From NCBI GenBank assembly GCA_036652055.1, contig JAVVWP010000001.1, positions 1 to 64,000 on the forward strand: a stretch of DNA of 64,000 nt. Direction: 5' to 3'. The stretch comes from Fimenecus sp036652055. Lineage in GTDB: Bacteria; Bacillota; Clostridia; Oscillospirales; Acutalibacteraceae. The translations under genes and the position numbers were made by a program. The notes below the pieces were generated by a model. It saw only the letters and a program-made list of their open reading frames with translations, was not told where the DNA came from and searched no databases. Shown here piece after piece: positions 18,000-26,291 of this stretch. The first letter of the stretch is position 1; the number at the start of each line of letters is the position of its first letter.

Positions 18000-19016
18000 T
18001 TATTCTACGCCTATTTGTGCAACATAATAAGACTTACCGCTTTTAACCTCATAGGCTACATATAAATTGCCCTTATCATCTGATGCAATATCTGAATATC
18101 CCGCTGTGCCTTTAAAAACCAGCATTTCCCGTTTAAAGGTTTTACCGTCGTCAATACTTTTTTTCAAGGTGAGAAGCTTTCTTTTTTTATTGTGGCAACA
18201 GTTTACAAAGAAAATCGTGCCAGCTTGATTTTTTGTTATTCCTGCAAAGCAGGTAGGATCGGTGAGTGCCTTATCTTTATACACTTCACACCAATTATCA
18301 TAGCCACTGTCGCTTAGGCTGATTGCTCGGCAGCCCTCGTGCGGAGCTCTCATATTTATCATTATTTTTCCATCTGAAAGTTCTAAAAGTTCCGACTCGT
18401 TAAGGCTTTTAATATCTGATTTTATAGTTTCGCCGACATTAAAGCTTTTTCCATTATCAAGGCTGTAAAGAGTTGTAACATATGATGGGAAGTGGCAGGT
18501 TTCACTTTTAGATTTGTCTTTTGGCACGAACCAAACCGCACACATTATTGCGTTGCTTTTAGTGCAAATTCCATGCCCAGGGCCGATAGCAATAACATTA
18601 GCATTAAGAGGCAAAAACACCTCACTAATATCGGTAGGGGAAGAGAAGGTTAAGCCGTCATCAATGCTCTTTGAATAAAATACGCCACCGCCTTTTGACT
18701 TTACGCCATATTCAACACAATAAAAAAAGTGAATAGTATTATCATTACCGACAATCATAACAGGGTTGTTGACCGTGTTTTTCGTTTTTGAACCATTAAC
18801 AAGGCAAAGAGGAGCTGAAAATGTTTTCCCCTCGTCAGTGCTACGCATTAGCTTAATATCAATAGTAGCCCAATCGCCAAATTTAGTTCTTGCTTCAAAA
18901 TAGGTTAAAACAGTGTTCTTTTTAGTCACAACAATTCCAGGAATACGATATTGATAATATTCTTGCTTTTTAAAAGGAACATTTTTGAAAAGGCAAATAT
19001 TGTGATTAATTTTCAT
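18000..19016 (-). CDS. Exo-alpha-sialidase (GH33-like, BNR repeats)
   Basis: The 338-residue protein has the sialidase Y-R-I-P motif (YQYRIPGIVV), which supplies one of the arginines that bind the carboxylate, and four Asp-box repeats: STDEGKTF, SIDDGLTF, SLDNGKSF and SIDDGKTF. These mark a six-bladed propeller that releases terminal sialic acid. There is no signal peptide, so it would act on imported oligosaccharides. I place the start at the ATG at 19016, which overlaps the end of the GH35 gene by 11 bases, rather than eleven codons further upstream. It is translated after the galactosidase from one transcript. Specificity for Neu5Ac over other ulosonic acids is not shown. Confidence 0.83.
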   Translation of the reverse strand: MKINHNICLFKNVPFKKQEYYQYRIPGIVVTKKNTVLTYFEARTKFGDWATIDIKLMRSTDEGKTFSAPLCLVNGSKTKNTVNNPVMIVGNDNTIHFFYCVEYGVKSKGGGVFYSKSIDDGLTFSSPTDISEVFLPLNANVIAIGPGHGICTKSNAIMCAVWFVPKDKSKSETCHFPSYVTTLYSLDNGKSFNVGETIKSDIKSLNESELLELSDGKIMINMRAPHEGCRAISLSDSGYDNWCEVYKDKALTDPTCFAGITKNQAGTIFFVNCCHNKKRKLLTLKKSIDDGKTFKREMLVFKGTAGYSDIASDDKGNLYVAYEVKSGKSYYVAQIGVE

Positions 19017-21087
19017 CTGAAATTTCAAGCCTTTCAATTTTTGTAACACTAAGAAGCTTTAAATCTGCTTTGCCTCTTTCCATTGGAACTTCAAAATAGA
19101 CTTTTCTAAAGCGATTAAGCGGTGAAACTTTAATAATCAGTGGCAGTCCTTTTTCAATTTGGGATTTAAATCTACGAAGCCCGATTGTGAGAACATTATC
19201 AATATTAAAATAATCAGCCATTAAAACTCCGCCACAATAAATATCTGCGACATTACCCGTCATAGAGAGAAGAATTTTAATATCATCACAGTCCTTGAAA
19301 ATATTTTTATCAATAGTCAATTCATACTGCTTTTTTTTGCCTATTGAATACAAATAATAATCATAAGGCATTTTTTCAGCTTTAACCTCTTTAAGAGAAA
19401 TAAGGCTGTTAAAGCCATTAAGCTTGGAATTGTGAAGTGCCTCAATTTTATCAGGATAAGGCAAAATGCTGTCTTTTGTGAAAATTACCTTGCCATTCAC
19501 ATTGTAAAGTGTGAGTGCATCGCTTTCAGACAAAACATAGTATTCAAAATCATCAATTGTGAATGCAGGAACAGATGTACTTGATTTTTCAGCGGTAAAG
19601 AATATTTTATTGTCACCGCCCTTATAAAAATTACAAGGAATGTCATCAATCGCCATAAAATAAAATTTATTGCCATTTTTGCAAATTGGCTGTGCCGAAA
19701 TAAAGTCAAACTTTTCACTGCCAAAGGTGCAGTTAAATGGAAAAATTAATGACTTGCCACTTTTTATGCTAAATTTTGGTAAAATAACATCATCAAGCTT
19801 TACCTCTAAATCATTAATATCAGAATAAGGCTCTAAGCGTTGATAGTTGTTTACAAACAGCAGCCCCTCTTTATTTTCATTGGTTCTGATAGCTACTCTG
19901 TCAGACAAATCGTTCTGTTCGCTCGCAAAAACGGGCTGCATTGCTGCAATTTTATCGCCATAGCTACTGAGCATATAGTGAACTAATTTCATTTTGTGAT
20001 ACGACTCACGAAGATAACCATATTCTCCTATTGGTGACTGAAAATCATAGCTGATAACAGGGCAGTTGTTTGGATAGCCTGTTCTTCGGCTCTCTTGATA
20101 AGCACCACCATAAGGGTTTTTGCCACCGTGATACATATAATATCCAAGGCAGTTTACACCCTGTGCTAATTGAATAATCAGCATTGCATAGGCATCAGCA
20201 GTTGAAATAATAGGGCGTCTATGTTCGGTCACTTGATTTCCACAGCCAAGCTCGCAGGTAGAATAAGGAAAATCAGAATAGTCAAGCTCTTTTTCACCGT
20301 GTTTTAAAAGGTCAGCACCAACGCCCTCATCAATTCGAGCCTTTGAGATTTTAAATCTGTCATCAGTAGGCAGGGGAGTAGTACGAAAATCCCAAGGTCT
20401 TTCAGGATAACCGCCAAACATTGGCATACAGTCATTTGAAATTGCACCATTAACAGGCCAAGCAGTAATAGTGTAAAGTGGAAGTAAAAATCCAGCTTCA
20501 ACTGCAAGCTGTCTTAAAACAGAAAGATGGTTTTTGTCACGCCCACCATATTCGTTTTCAAGCTGAATTCCAACAACAATAGAGCCATTTTGATAGAAAA
20601 AATCCTTTGACTGCTCATAATATTTTTTATAAATAATCTTTACAAATTTAAGATATGCAGGGGAGTTTGACCGTTTGTCGTTTCTGCTTTTAATGAATTT
20701 TGGAAATCCACCATAAACAACCTCGCCGTGACACCAAGGGCCAAGCCTTAAAAGAACATACATTTTATGCTTTTCACATAGTGACAAAAACTTTTTCAAA
20801 TCATTGTCACCCGAAAAATTAAATTCGCCCATATTTTCTTCGTGATAAATCCAAAAAAGATAGGTGCTGATGATGTCAATTCCGCCAGCTTTCATTTTAA
20901 GAATTTCGTCCTCCCATTGCTCATTTGGATAGCGGGAAAAATGAAATTCACCGATAACAGGCATAATCGGCTTGTGATTTTTCGTCACATATAGATTAGT
21001 ATATTCAATATCACTGTCGACATTAGAAATATTCAGACCATTTTCAACCAATGGCTTTAGCTTGTCGCTCGAAAAAGAAAGTGGCAT
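19006..21087 (-). CDS. Beta-galactosidase, glycoside hydrolase family 35
   Basis: The 693-residue enzyme shows the GH35 features: GEFHFSRYP near residue 46, the acid/base site in GIQLENEYGG (Glu179), GGFPKF, and the probable nucleophile in STCELGCGNQ. Beta-sandwich domains follow the barrel. It lacks a signal peptide and should act inside the cell on galactosides such as those from mucin or milk oligosaccharides. The frame stays open for a further 93 codons upstream, but that part is hydrophobic noise over the promoter. I choose the ATG at 21087, with GGGGGA seven bases before it. The gene is the first of a two-gene operon with the sialidase. Confidence 0.88.
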   Translation of the reverse strand: MPLSFSSDKLKPLVENGLNISNVDSDIEYTNLYVTKNHKPIMPVIGEFHFSRYPNEQWEDEILKMKAGGIDIISTYLFWIYHEENMGEFNFSGDNDLKKFLSLCEKHKMYVLLRLGPWCHGEVVYGGFPKFIKSRNDKRSNSPAYLKFVKIIYKKYYEQSKDFFYQNGSIVVGIQLENEYGGRDKNHLSVLRQLAVEAGFLLPLYTITAWPVNGAISNDCMPMFGGYPERPWDFRTTPLPTDDRFKISKARIDEGVGADLLKHGEKELDYSDFPYSTCELGCGNQVTEHRRPIISTADAYAMLIIQLAQGVNCLGYYMYHGGKNPYGGAYQESRRTGYPNNCPVISYDFQSPIGEYGYLRESYHKMKLVHYMLSSYGDKIAAMQPVFASEQNDLSDRVAIRTNENKEGLLFVNNYQRLEPYSDINDLEVKLDDVILPKFSIKSGKSLIFPFNCTFGSEKFDFISAQPICKNGNKFYFMAIDDIPCNFYKGGDNKIFFTAEKSSTSVPAFTIDDFEYYVLSESDALTLYNVNGKVIFTKDSILPYPDKIEALHNSKLNGFNSLISLKEVKAEKMPYDYYLYSIGKKKQYELTIDKNIFKDCDDIKILLSMTGNVADIYCGGVLMADYFNIDNVLTIGLRRFKSQIEKGLPLIIKVSPLNRFRKVYFEVPMERGKADLKLLSVTKIERLEISDEN

Positions 21088-21127
21088 AGAAAGATCCCCC
21101 ATAAAATAAATTTTTGACTTTGAAATT

Positions 21128-21156
21128 ATTGTACAATATATGAAAATTTTTTTCAA
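21128..21156 (-). promoter_or_regulatory. Promoter of the GH35-sialidase operon
   Basis: On the minus strand TTGAAA (21156-21151) and TACAAT (21133-21128) stand 17 bases apart, about 40 bases before the GH35 start codon. This is the only gene in the 259-base divergent spacer read in this direction. Confidence 0.65.
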
Positions 21157-21270
21157 GGAATAGTTTAAAATAATAGACAAATGGGCAGCCAAAAGTCGAA
21201 AAACAAAATAAAATGTCATTATTGCTAAATTTTTGTCTTGATTTTCATACAATTTTCCAGTGTTATCGTA

Positions 21271-21299
21271 TTGACTTTTCACAATATATGCTATAAAAT
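21271..21299 (+). promoter_or_regulatory. Promoter of the nrd operon
   Basis: TTGACT at 21271-21276 is followed after 17 bases by TAAAAT at 21294-21299, which sits inside TATAAAAT. The first NrdR-type box lies between and over these elements. Confidence 0.6.
21280..21295 (+). promoter_or_regulatory. NrdR-type box 1 (upstream, imperfect)
   Basis: CACAATATATGCTATA resembles the left half of the NrdR box (consensus close to ACACWATATATWGTGT). It lies 41 bp, about four helix turns, before the better box at 21320, and overlaps the promoter. Paired NrdR boxes on the same helix face are usual in nrd operators. Confidence 0.5.
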
Positions 21300-21319
21300 G
21301 TATAAGCAATGAAAAAATG

Positions 21320-21335
21320 ACACTATATATTGTGC
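21320..21335 (+). promoter_or_regulatory. NrdR box 2
   Basis: ACACTATATATTGTGC matches the NrdR consensus at 15 of 16 positions, by comparison with the remembered consensus. It lies directly before the nrdD ribosome site (GGAGGAAG). NrdR would repress the operon when dATP is abundant. The nrdR gene itself is not in this window. Confidence 0.8.
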
Positions 21336-21346
21336 GGAGGAAGAAA

Positions 21347-23662
21347 ATGATAGAAAAGATTATCAAAAGGGACGGTCGAGAAGTAGACTTTTCAGCCGAG
21401 AAGATTGCAAATGCGATTTATCAAGCAGCAAAAGCAATGGGTGGTAAGGATTATGACTCAGCTCTTGACCTTGCTACAAAGGTTGAGCAGTTTCTTGAAA
21501 GAGAAGGGCTTTCTAAGCCAACTGTTGAACAAACACAAGATGCAGTTGAAAAAGTTCTAATCGAAAATGGCCACGCAAGAACTGCAAAAGTTTACATTTT
21601 ATATAGAGCCGAGCGTTCAAGAGTTCGTGAAATGAACACTCGTCTTATGAAAACATATGAGGAGCTTACTTTCGTTTCTGCAAAAGAGAATGATATTAAG
21701 CGTGAAAATGCTAATATTGATGGCGATACAGCAATGGGAACAATGCTTAAATATGGTTCAGAGGGTGCAAAGCAGTTTAATGAGCTTTTCATTTTAAAGC
21801 CTGAACATTCAAAGGCTCATCGTGATGGTGATATTCATATTCACGATCTTGACTTTTTAACACTTACCACAACTTGTTGTCAAATCGACCTTGTTAAGCT
21901 TTTTGACGGTGGATTTTCAACAGGTCACGGCTTCCTTCGTGAGCCTAACGATATAGCAAGCTATTCAGCACTTGCTTGTATTGCAATTCAGTCTAACCAA
22001 AACGATCAACATGGCGGTCAAAGCATTCCGAATTTTGATTATGGAATGTCAAAAGGCGTCAAAAAAACATACAAAAAGCTTTACAGAAACAACATTGTTA
22101 AATGCTTAGAGCTTTTACATTCAACCGAAAACACTCTTGAAATCGAAAAAGGAATAATTGCAGACATTGAAAAGAAAAATGGGCTTTCACCAATTCTTGA
22201 CAATAGCAATGATTATCAGAAAGAAGAAGCAAAGCTTTTAAAAGCAAAGTTCAAGCTTTCTGATGACGAAGTTAAACGAGTCCAAGATTTTTCATATGAA
22301 AAGGCTGTTTCAGAAACAGACAGAGCAACCTATCAAGCAATGGAGGCACTCGTTCATAACCTTAACACAATGCATTCAAGAGCAGGCGCTCAAATTCCAT
22401 TTTCTTCAATAAACTATGGAACTGACACAAGCCCTGAGGGCAGGCTCGTTATCAAAAATGTAATGCTTGCAACAGAGGCAGGTCTTGGAAACGGTGAAAC
22501 TCCTGTATTCCCAATTCACATTTTCAAAGTTAAAGAGGGCGTAAGCTATAACCCTGGCGATCCTAACTACGACCTTTTCAAGCTTGCTTGCAAAGTATCT
22601 GCAAAGCGTTTGTTCCCTAACTTCTCCTTCCTTGATGCACCATATAACAAAGAATTTTATGTCGAGGGCGATCCTAATACAGAGGTTGCTTATATGGGCT
22701 GTCGAACAAGAGTTATGGCAAATGTTTATGACAAAACAAGGCAGGTTACAGGTGGCAGGGGAAACCTTAGCTTTACTTCTGTAAATCTTCCTCGTCTTGC
22801 AATCAAGGCTCACGGAAATCTTGACCTTTTCTTTGAAGATCTTGACAGAAAAATTGATTTAATAATTGACCAACTCATTGAGCGTTTTGAAATTCAAGCA
22901 AAAAGAAAGGTTAGAAATTATCCTTTCCTTATGGGGCAAGGTCTTTGGCTTGACTCTGATAAGCTTTCAATAGATGATGAAGTTCGTGAAGTCTTAAAGC
23001 ACGGAACGCTTACACTTGGATTTATCGGTCTTGCCGAAACTCTTAAAAGTCTTACAGGCTTTCATCATGGTGAGTCAAAAGAGTCGCAAAATTTAGGGCT
23101 TGAAATAGTTTTCCATATGAGAAAGCGTATGGATGATGCTTCAAAGAAATATGGTCTTAACTTCTCACTTATAGCAACTCCTGCAGAGGGGCTTTCAGGT
23201 AGATTTGTTAAAATGGATAAAGAAAAATATGGCGTAATTCCAGGCGTAACTGATAGAAAATATTACACCAACTCATTCCATGTTCCAGTTTATTATCCAA
23301 TTTCAGCATTTGAAAAGATAAAAATCGAAGGTCCATATCACGAGCTTACAAATGGTGGTCATATTTCATATGTTGAGATGGACGGTGATCCGTTGCAAAA
23401 TCTTGATGCTTTCGAAGCGGTTATCCGTTGTATGCACGATAATGGCATTGGCTATGGTTCAGTCAACCACCCGATTGACCGTGATCCTGTTTGTGGATAC
23501 ACAGGCATAATAGGTGACACTTGCCCAAGATGTGGCAGGCGTGAGGGCGAAGGCGTTAAGAAGTCAGTTCTTAATAAGCTCAAGGGATACAGCAAAGACA
23601 TTTGCGGATGCGATGAAAATCCACTTGAAGAAGCGGATAAGATTTCAAATCCGGTAGAATAA
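21347..23662 (+). CDS. nrdD: Anaerobic ribonucleotide reductase, catalytic part (NrdD)
   Basis: The 771-residue protein begins with an ATP-cone (IIKRDGREVDFSAEKIANAI) that senses ATP/dATP, followed by the class III ten-stranded barrel. Near the end it has CGYTGIIGDTCPRCGR, the metal-binding Cys region, and then a Lys/Asp-rich tail with a CGC motif. The glycyl-radical segment that normally follows (R-x-x-G-Y) is missing: the frame ends 46 residues after the Cys region, and the segment is coded by the next gene. The start is the ATG at 21347 after GCGGAGGAAG, not an in-frame codon 30 bases upstream that falls inside the NrdR box. It reduces ribonucleoside triphosphates in the absence of oxygen. 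Confidence 0.93.
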   Translation: MIEKIIKRDGREVDFSAEKIANAIYQAAKAMGGKDYDSALDLATKVEQFLEREGLSKPTVEQTQDAVEKVLIENGHARTAKVYILYRAERSRVREMNTRLMKTYEELTFVSAKENDIKRENANIDGDTAMGTMLKYGSEGAKQFNELFILKPEHSKAHRDGDIHIHDLDFLTLTTTCCQIDLVKLFDGGFSTGHGFLREPNDIASYSALACIAIQSNQNDQHGGQSIPNFDYGMSKGVKKTYKKLYRNNIVKCLELLHSTENTLEIEKGIIADIEKKNGLSPILDNSNDYQKEEAKLLKAKFKLSDDEVKRVQDFSYEKAVSETDRATYQAMEALVHNLNTMHSRAGAQIPFSSINYGTDTSPEGRLVIKNVMLATEAGLGNGETPVFPIHIFKVKEGVSYNPGDPNYDLFKLACKVSAKRLFPNFSFLDAPYNKEFYVEGDPNTEVAYMGCRTRVMANVYDKTRQVTGGRGNLSFTSVNLPRLAIKAHGNLDLFFEDLDRKIDLIIDQLIERFEIQAKRKVRNYPFLMGQGLWLDSDKLSIDDEVREVLKHGTLTLGFIGLAETLKSLTGFHHGESKESQNLGLEIVFHMRKRMDDASKKYGLNFSLIATPAEGLSGRFVKMDKEKYGVIPGVTDRKYYTNSFHVPVYYPISAFEKIKIEGPYHELTNGGHISYVEMDGDPLQNLDAFEAVIRCMHDNGIGYGSVNHPIDRDPVCGYTGIIGDTCPRCGRREGEGVKKSVLNKLKGYSKDICGCDENPLEEADKISNPVE

Positions 23663-23692
23663 TAAAAACGATAAATTTAGGAGGTAATCTAA

Positions 23693-23875
23693 ATGGCAAA
23701 GACAGTAGTAAAAGAAGAAATTATCGGCGAAGGTGTTACATTTGAAAGAATTAGAAGAATTACAGGCTACCTTGTAGGAACTCTTGACCGTTTTAACGAT
23801 GCGAAATTTGCGGAAGTTAATGACAGAGTTAAACATTCAATGGGAACAGGTCTTGGAGAAATGGAGCAGGTATAA
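23693..23875 (+). CDS. Stand-alone glycyl-radical domain of class III ribonucleotide reductase
   Basis: This 60-residue protein contains FERIRRITGYLVGTLDRFND and, near its end, NDRVKHS. These are the last conserved blocks of NrdD in Clostridia, with the radical glycine predicted at Gly25 in R-I-T-G-Y-L. It has its own strong ribosome site (TTAGGAGGT) eight bases before the ATG, lies 30 bases after the nrdD stop, and ends just before nrdG. It therefore looks like a real separate subunit, not a frameshifted end, since nrdD would need a new start site and about 30 extra bases. It would have to dock into the NrdD barrel and be activated by NrdG, much as GrcA replaces the damaged end of pyruvate formate-lyase. 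Confidence 0.88.
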   Translation: MAKTVVKEEIIGEGVTFERIRRITGYLVGTLDRFNDAKFAEVNDRVKHSMGTGLGEMEQV

Positions 23876-23876
23876 T

Positions 23877-24386
23877 ATGAGTACTCCATTAAGGCTGTCG
23901 GGAGTTATTCGAGAGTCGGTGGTTGATGGCCCAGGGTGGCGGTTTGTGATTTTTTCACAAGGCTGTCCACATCACTGTGAGGGTTGTCAAAATCCTGATA
24001 CTCATAGTTATGACGGCGGATATGACAGCACTGTTGAAAGAGTAATGACAGAAGTTAGAAAAAACAAACTTTTAAAAGGAGTTACTCTTAGCGGAGGCGA
24101 TCCGTTTGTTCAAGCTAAAAACTTCTCGGTTCTTGCAAAAATGGCTCACGAAGAAGGTCTTGATGTAATAACCTTTACAGGCTATACCATTGAACAGCTT
24201 ATGTCCGGAATGAATGATGAAAACGGCTGGAAAGCACTTTTAGATGAAACCGATACACTCGTTGACGGTAAATTTATATTAGCGCAAAGGTCGTTAGAAC
24301 TGCAATTCAGAGGCTCAAAAAACCAAAGAGTTATTGATCCGAAAGAGTCAATGAAAAAGGGCAAAGCAGTCGAAAAAGATTTCTAA
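23877..24386 (+). CDS. nrdG: Anaerobic ribonucleotide reductase activase (NrdG)
   Basis: The 169-residue radical SAM protein has the cluster motif CPHHCEGC (C-x3-C-x2-C) and the SAM-binding phrase LSGGDPF. It uses S-adenosylmethionine to form the glycyl radical needed by the reductase. I take the ATG at 23877, which gives MSTPLRLSGVIRESVVDGPG; an upstream in-frame extension overlaps the glycyl-radical gene and is not conserved in kind. GGAGCAGG precedes the start. It is the last gene of the three-gene operon. Confidence 0.92.
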   Translation: MSTPLRLSGVIRESVVDGPGWRFVIFSQGCPHHCEGCQNPDTHSYDGGYDSTVERVMTEVRKNKLLKGVTLSGGDPFVQAKNFSVLAKMAHEEGLDVITFTGYTIEQLMSGMNDENGWKALLDETDTLVDGKFILAQRSLELQFRGSKNQRVIDPKESMKKGKAVEKDF

Positions 24387-24391
24387 ACATA

Positions 24392-24426
24392 AAAGCACTT
24401 TACTAATTTTGTTAGTAGAGTGCTTT
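24392..24426. terminator. Bidirectional terminator between nrdG and sigK
   Basis: AAAGCACTTTACTAA (24392-24406) pairs with TTAGTAGAGTGCTTT (24412-24426), a 15-bp stem with one wobble pair and a five-base loop. It has T-runs on both strands, so it can end both nrdG and the convergent sigK. Confidence 0.85.
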
Positions 24427-24447
24427 TTTCATATATAATAAAAAGTA

Positions 24448-25149
24448 TTAGCTATCATCTTCAAACTTTTTTCTAAGGTCACAGAGTGCTTTTTTTTCAA
24501 TTCTCGAAACATAAGAGCGTGAAATATTCATTTCTTTAGCAATTTCTCTTTGCGTTAGTGGCACACAGCCATTAATTCCATAACGCTTAATAACAATATT
24601 TTTTTCACGGTCATCTTTCATACTATCAATGTGTTTCCTTAGATTTTCAATTTTTATTTTAAGGTCAATATCGTCGGCAATAGTGTCATCGGTAAAAATA
24701 ACATCTGAAAGTGTGAGTGGGTTTCCCTCAGAATCAATATCAATAGGCTCGCTCATTGAAACATCTTGCGAGGTCTTTTTTTGATTTCTAAAATGCATTA
24801 GTATTTCATTTTCAACGCATCGTGCGGCATAAGTAGCAAGGCGAGTTCCCTTAGAGTTGTCAAACGAATTAATCCCTTTTATCAGCCCGATAGTGCCTAT
24901 TGAAATAAGATCATCTTGTTCTGAAAAAGACGAATAATATTTTTTAATAATGTGTGCTACAAGTCTTAAATTGTGATTTATAAGTTTATCTCGTGCGGCG
25001 GCATCACCAGTTTTGATTTTTTCTAATAGTTCAGCCTCCTCTGTTGGAGAAAGTGGTTTTGGAAAAGAACCTGCACCTTGAATATGTAGCATTAAATATA
25101 GCATATTTGAGGAGATAGCAGAGAGCAGTGCTAAAAACAAAATCATCAC
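24448..25149 (-). CDS. sigK: Sporulation sigma factor SigK
   Basis: The 233-residue protein begins with a short hydrophobic pro-sequence and has PLSPTEEAELLEKIKTGD, region 2 (ARDKLINHNLRLVAHIIKKY, DLISIGTIGLIKGINSFD) and a region 4 helix-turn-helix (LTQREIAKEMNISRSYVSRI). These are marks of SigK, the late mother-cell sigma factor that drives coat and lysis genes after pro-peptide removal. The gene is in one piece, without the skin-type insertion found in some Bacilli and Clostridioides. GGGTGTG precedes the ATG. It shows that the organism can probably form endospores. Confidence 0.9.
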   Translation of the reverse strand: MMILFLALLSAISSNMLYLMLHIQGAGSFPKPLSPTEEAELLEKIKTGDAAARDKLINHNLRLVAHIIKKYYSSFSEQDDLISIGTIGLIKGINSFDNSKGTRLATYAARCVENEILMHFRNQKKTSQDVSMSEPIDIDSEGNPLTLSDVIFTDDTIADDIDLKIKIENLRKHIDSMKDDREKNIVIKRYGINGCVPLTQREIAKEMNISRSYVSRIEKKALCDLRKKFEDDS

Positions 25150-25249
25150 ACCCTTTATAGTTTTACTAAATATATGAAGTAAAACCCTAAAAAGTGCAAG
25201 TACAGGAAAAATTTGAGAGCAAAAAAGCTTAAAAATTTATAAAAAGCAC

Positions 25250-25285
25250 AAAAAAATTCCCTGCACGCTCTACACATACAGGGAA
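25250..25285 (-). terminator. Terminator of the MBOAT-SGNH operon
   Basis: TTCCCTG (25279-25285 read on the minus strand) pairs with CAGGGAA (25263-25257), with a 15-base loop, followed by a run of T on the minus strand. It lies 15 bases after the stop of the SGNH-like gene. Confidence 0.7.
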
Positions 25286-25299
25286 AAAATAAACCTATT

Positions 25300-26274
25300 C
25301 TATTTACTTTTAAAGACTTTAATATATGAATCATAATCTTTGTCCCACTGTGCATACGCAGTATCGCCACGGTGGTCAGTAAGGCTCTGAGTTTCATTAA
25401 TAATATTACCAAAATATTTTGAAAATTTTTGGCTTCCAAAACAATTAAGATGAGTAGCATCTCGTGTATCTTTTTGCCAGTCTATTCCAATATCATCAGC
25501 AAGCTCATTAAAATCAATAAATGAAATCTCTCTGTCATATGAATATTCGGCAATAGCATTATGTCTGCGCATATTCCATGAAAAAGGGGTTGGAATAGAA
25601 ATTAAAACAAGTTCAATGCCATTTTCTTCACAAAGTGCAACAAACAAATCAAGATAAACCAATAATGAAGGATCAATGCTTTCAACCTCATCACTTTTAT
25701 CCATATAATAAACAGGATAACAAGGCTTGATAGTGGAATTTATACCGTGACCTTTGGTTGAAAACCTCCAGTTATATTTTGGAACATTAAGCAGATTAGC
25801 TTTAGCTAAAGTTTTCCAGTTGTTGTGGTATCTTACAACGGGATAAGCATTTTTAATAACGGTTTCGCAAATATTTTCGACTGATTGTAGCTTGGTTTTC
25901 CCCTGATAGCAAACATCTGTTTCTAAAAATACTACCTTTGGAGTTTGATATTTAAGAATTCTTTTTAACATATAGTATGAACCGCACACATTTTGCCACG
26001 GCTCACCACAGGTATAACCCGTATATCCATATTCATTATAAACATCTAAAGGAGAAAATCCTTCTGATGCGTTGCTGTTGCCAATCACAAGATAATCAAG
26101 CGAGTCTTTAGGCTCTGCAAGAATTCCGCCGCTGCCATAGCCCCATAATTCTTCATTGCTTTTAGGCAAGAAAAAAATGGAAACAGCAGTTAGCAAAAGC
26201 GAAAATATAGTGAAAAATGCGACTATATGAATAATAGGGGATAGAATTTTATTTTTAATTTTAAATTTTTTCAT
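25300..26274 (-). CDS. SGNH/DltD-like O-acetylation partner protein
   Basis: The 324-residue protein has one N-terminal membrane segment (about residues 12-33), then an extracytoplasmic domain with VIGNSNASEGFSPLDVY, in which the Ser of GNSN is the probable nucleophile, and DATHLN near the end with the expected Asp-His pair. These are features of SGNH hydrolase-like proteins that work with MBOAT acyltransferases, such as DltD, AlgX/AlgJ and PatB. The MBOAT gene lies immediately upstream with an 17-base gap. The pair would O-acetylate a surface polymer. The polymer is not identified. Confidence 0.75.
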   Translation of the reverse strand: MKKFKIKNKILSPIIHIVAFFTIFSLLLTAVSIFFLPKSNEELWGYGSGGILAEPKDSLDYLVIGNSNASEGFSPLDVYNEYGYTGYTCGEPWQNVCGSYYMLKRILKYQTPKVVFLETDVCYQGKTKLQSVENICETVIKNAYPVVRYHNNWKTLAKANLLNVPKYNWRFSTKGHGINSTIKPCYPVYYMDKSDEVESIDPSLLVYLDLFVALCEENGIELVLISIPTPFSWNMRRHNAIAEYSYDREISFIDFNELADDIGIDWQKDTRDATHLNCFGSQKFSKYFGNIINETQSLTDHRGDTAYAQWDKDYDSYIKVFKSK

Positions 26275-26291
26275 AATATACCCCTTTCATT

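Noticed and set aside
21088..21366. Hydrophobic 93-codon extension of the GH35 protein that could look like a signal or membrane region
   Set aside because: It covers the divergent promoters and NrdR boxes and even the nrdD start; GGGGGA before the ATG at 21087 decides the start.
22406..22813. A 135-codon frame antisense to nrdD
   Set aside because: It mirrors the codon structure of nrdD, has no ribosome site and no recognisable protein features.
25150..25200. Possible SigE-type promoter before sigK (CATATATTT)
   Set aside because: Only a -10-like match was found in A+T-rich DNA, and no fitting -35 element could be placed.
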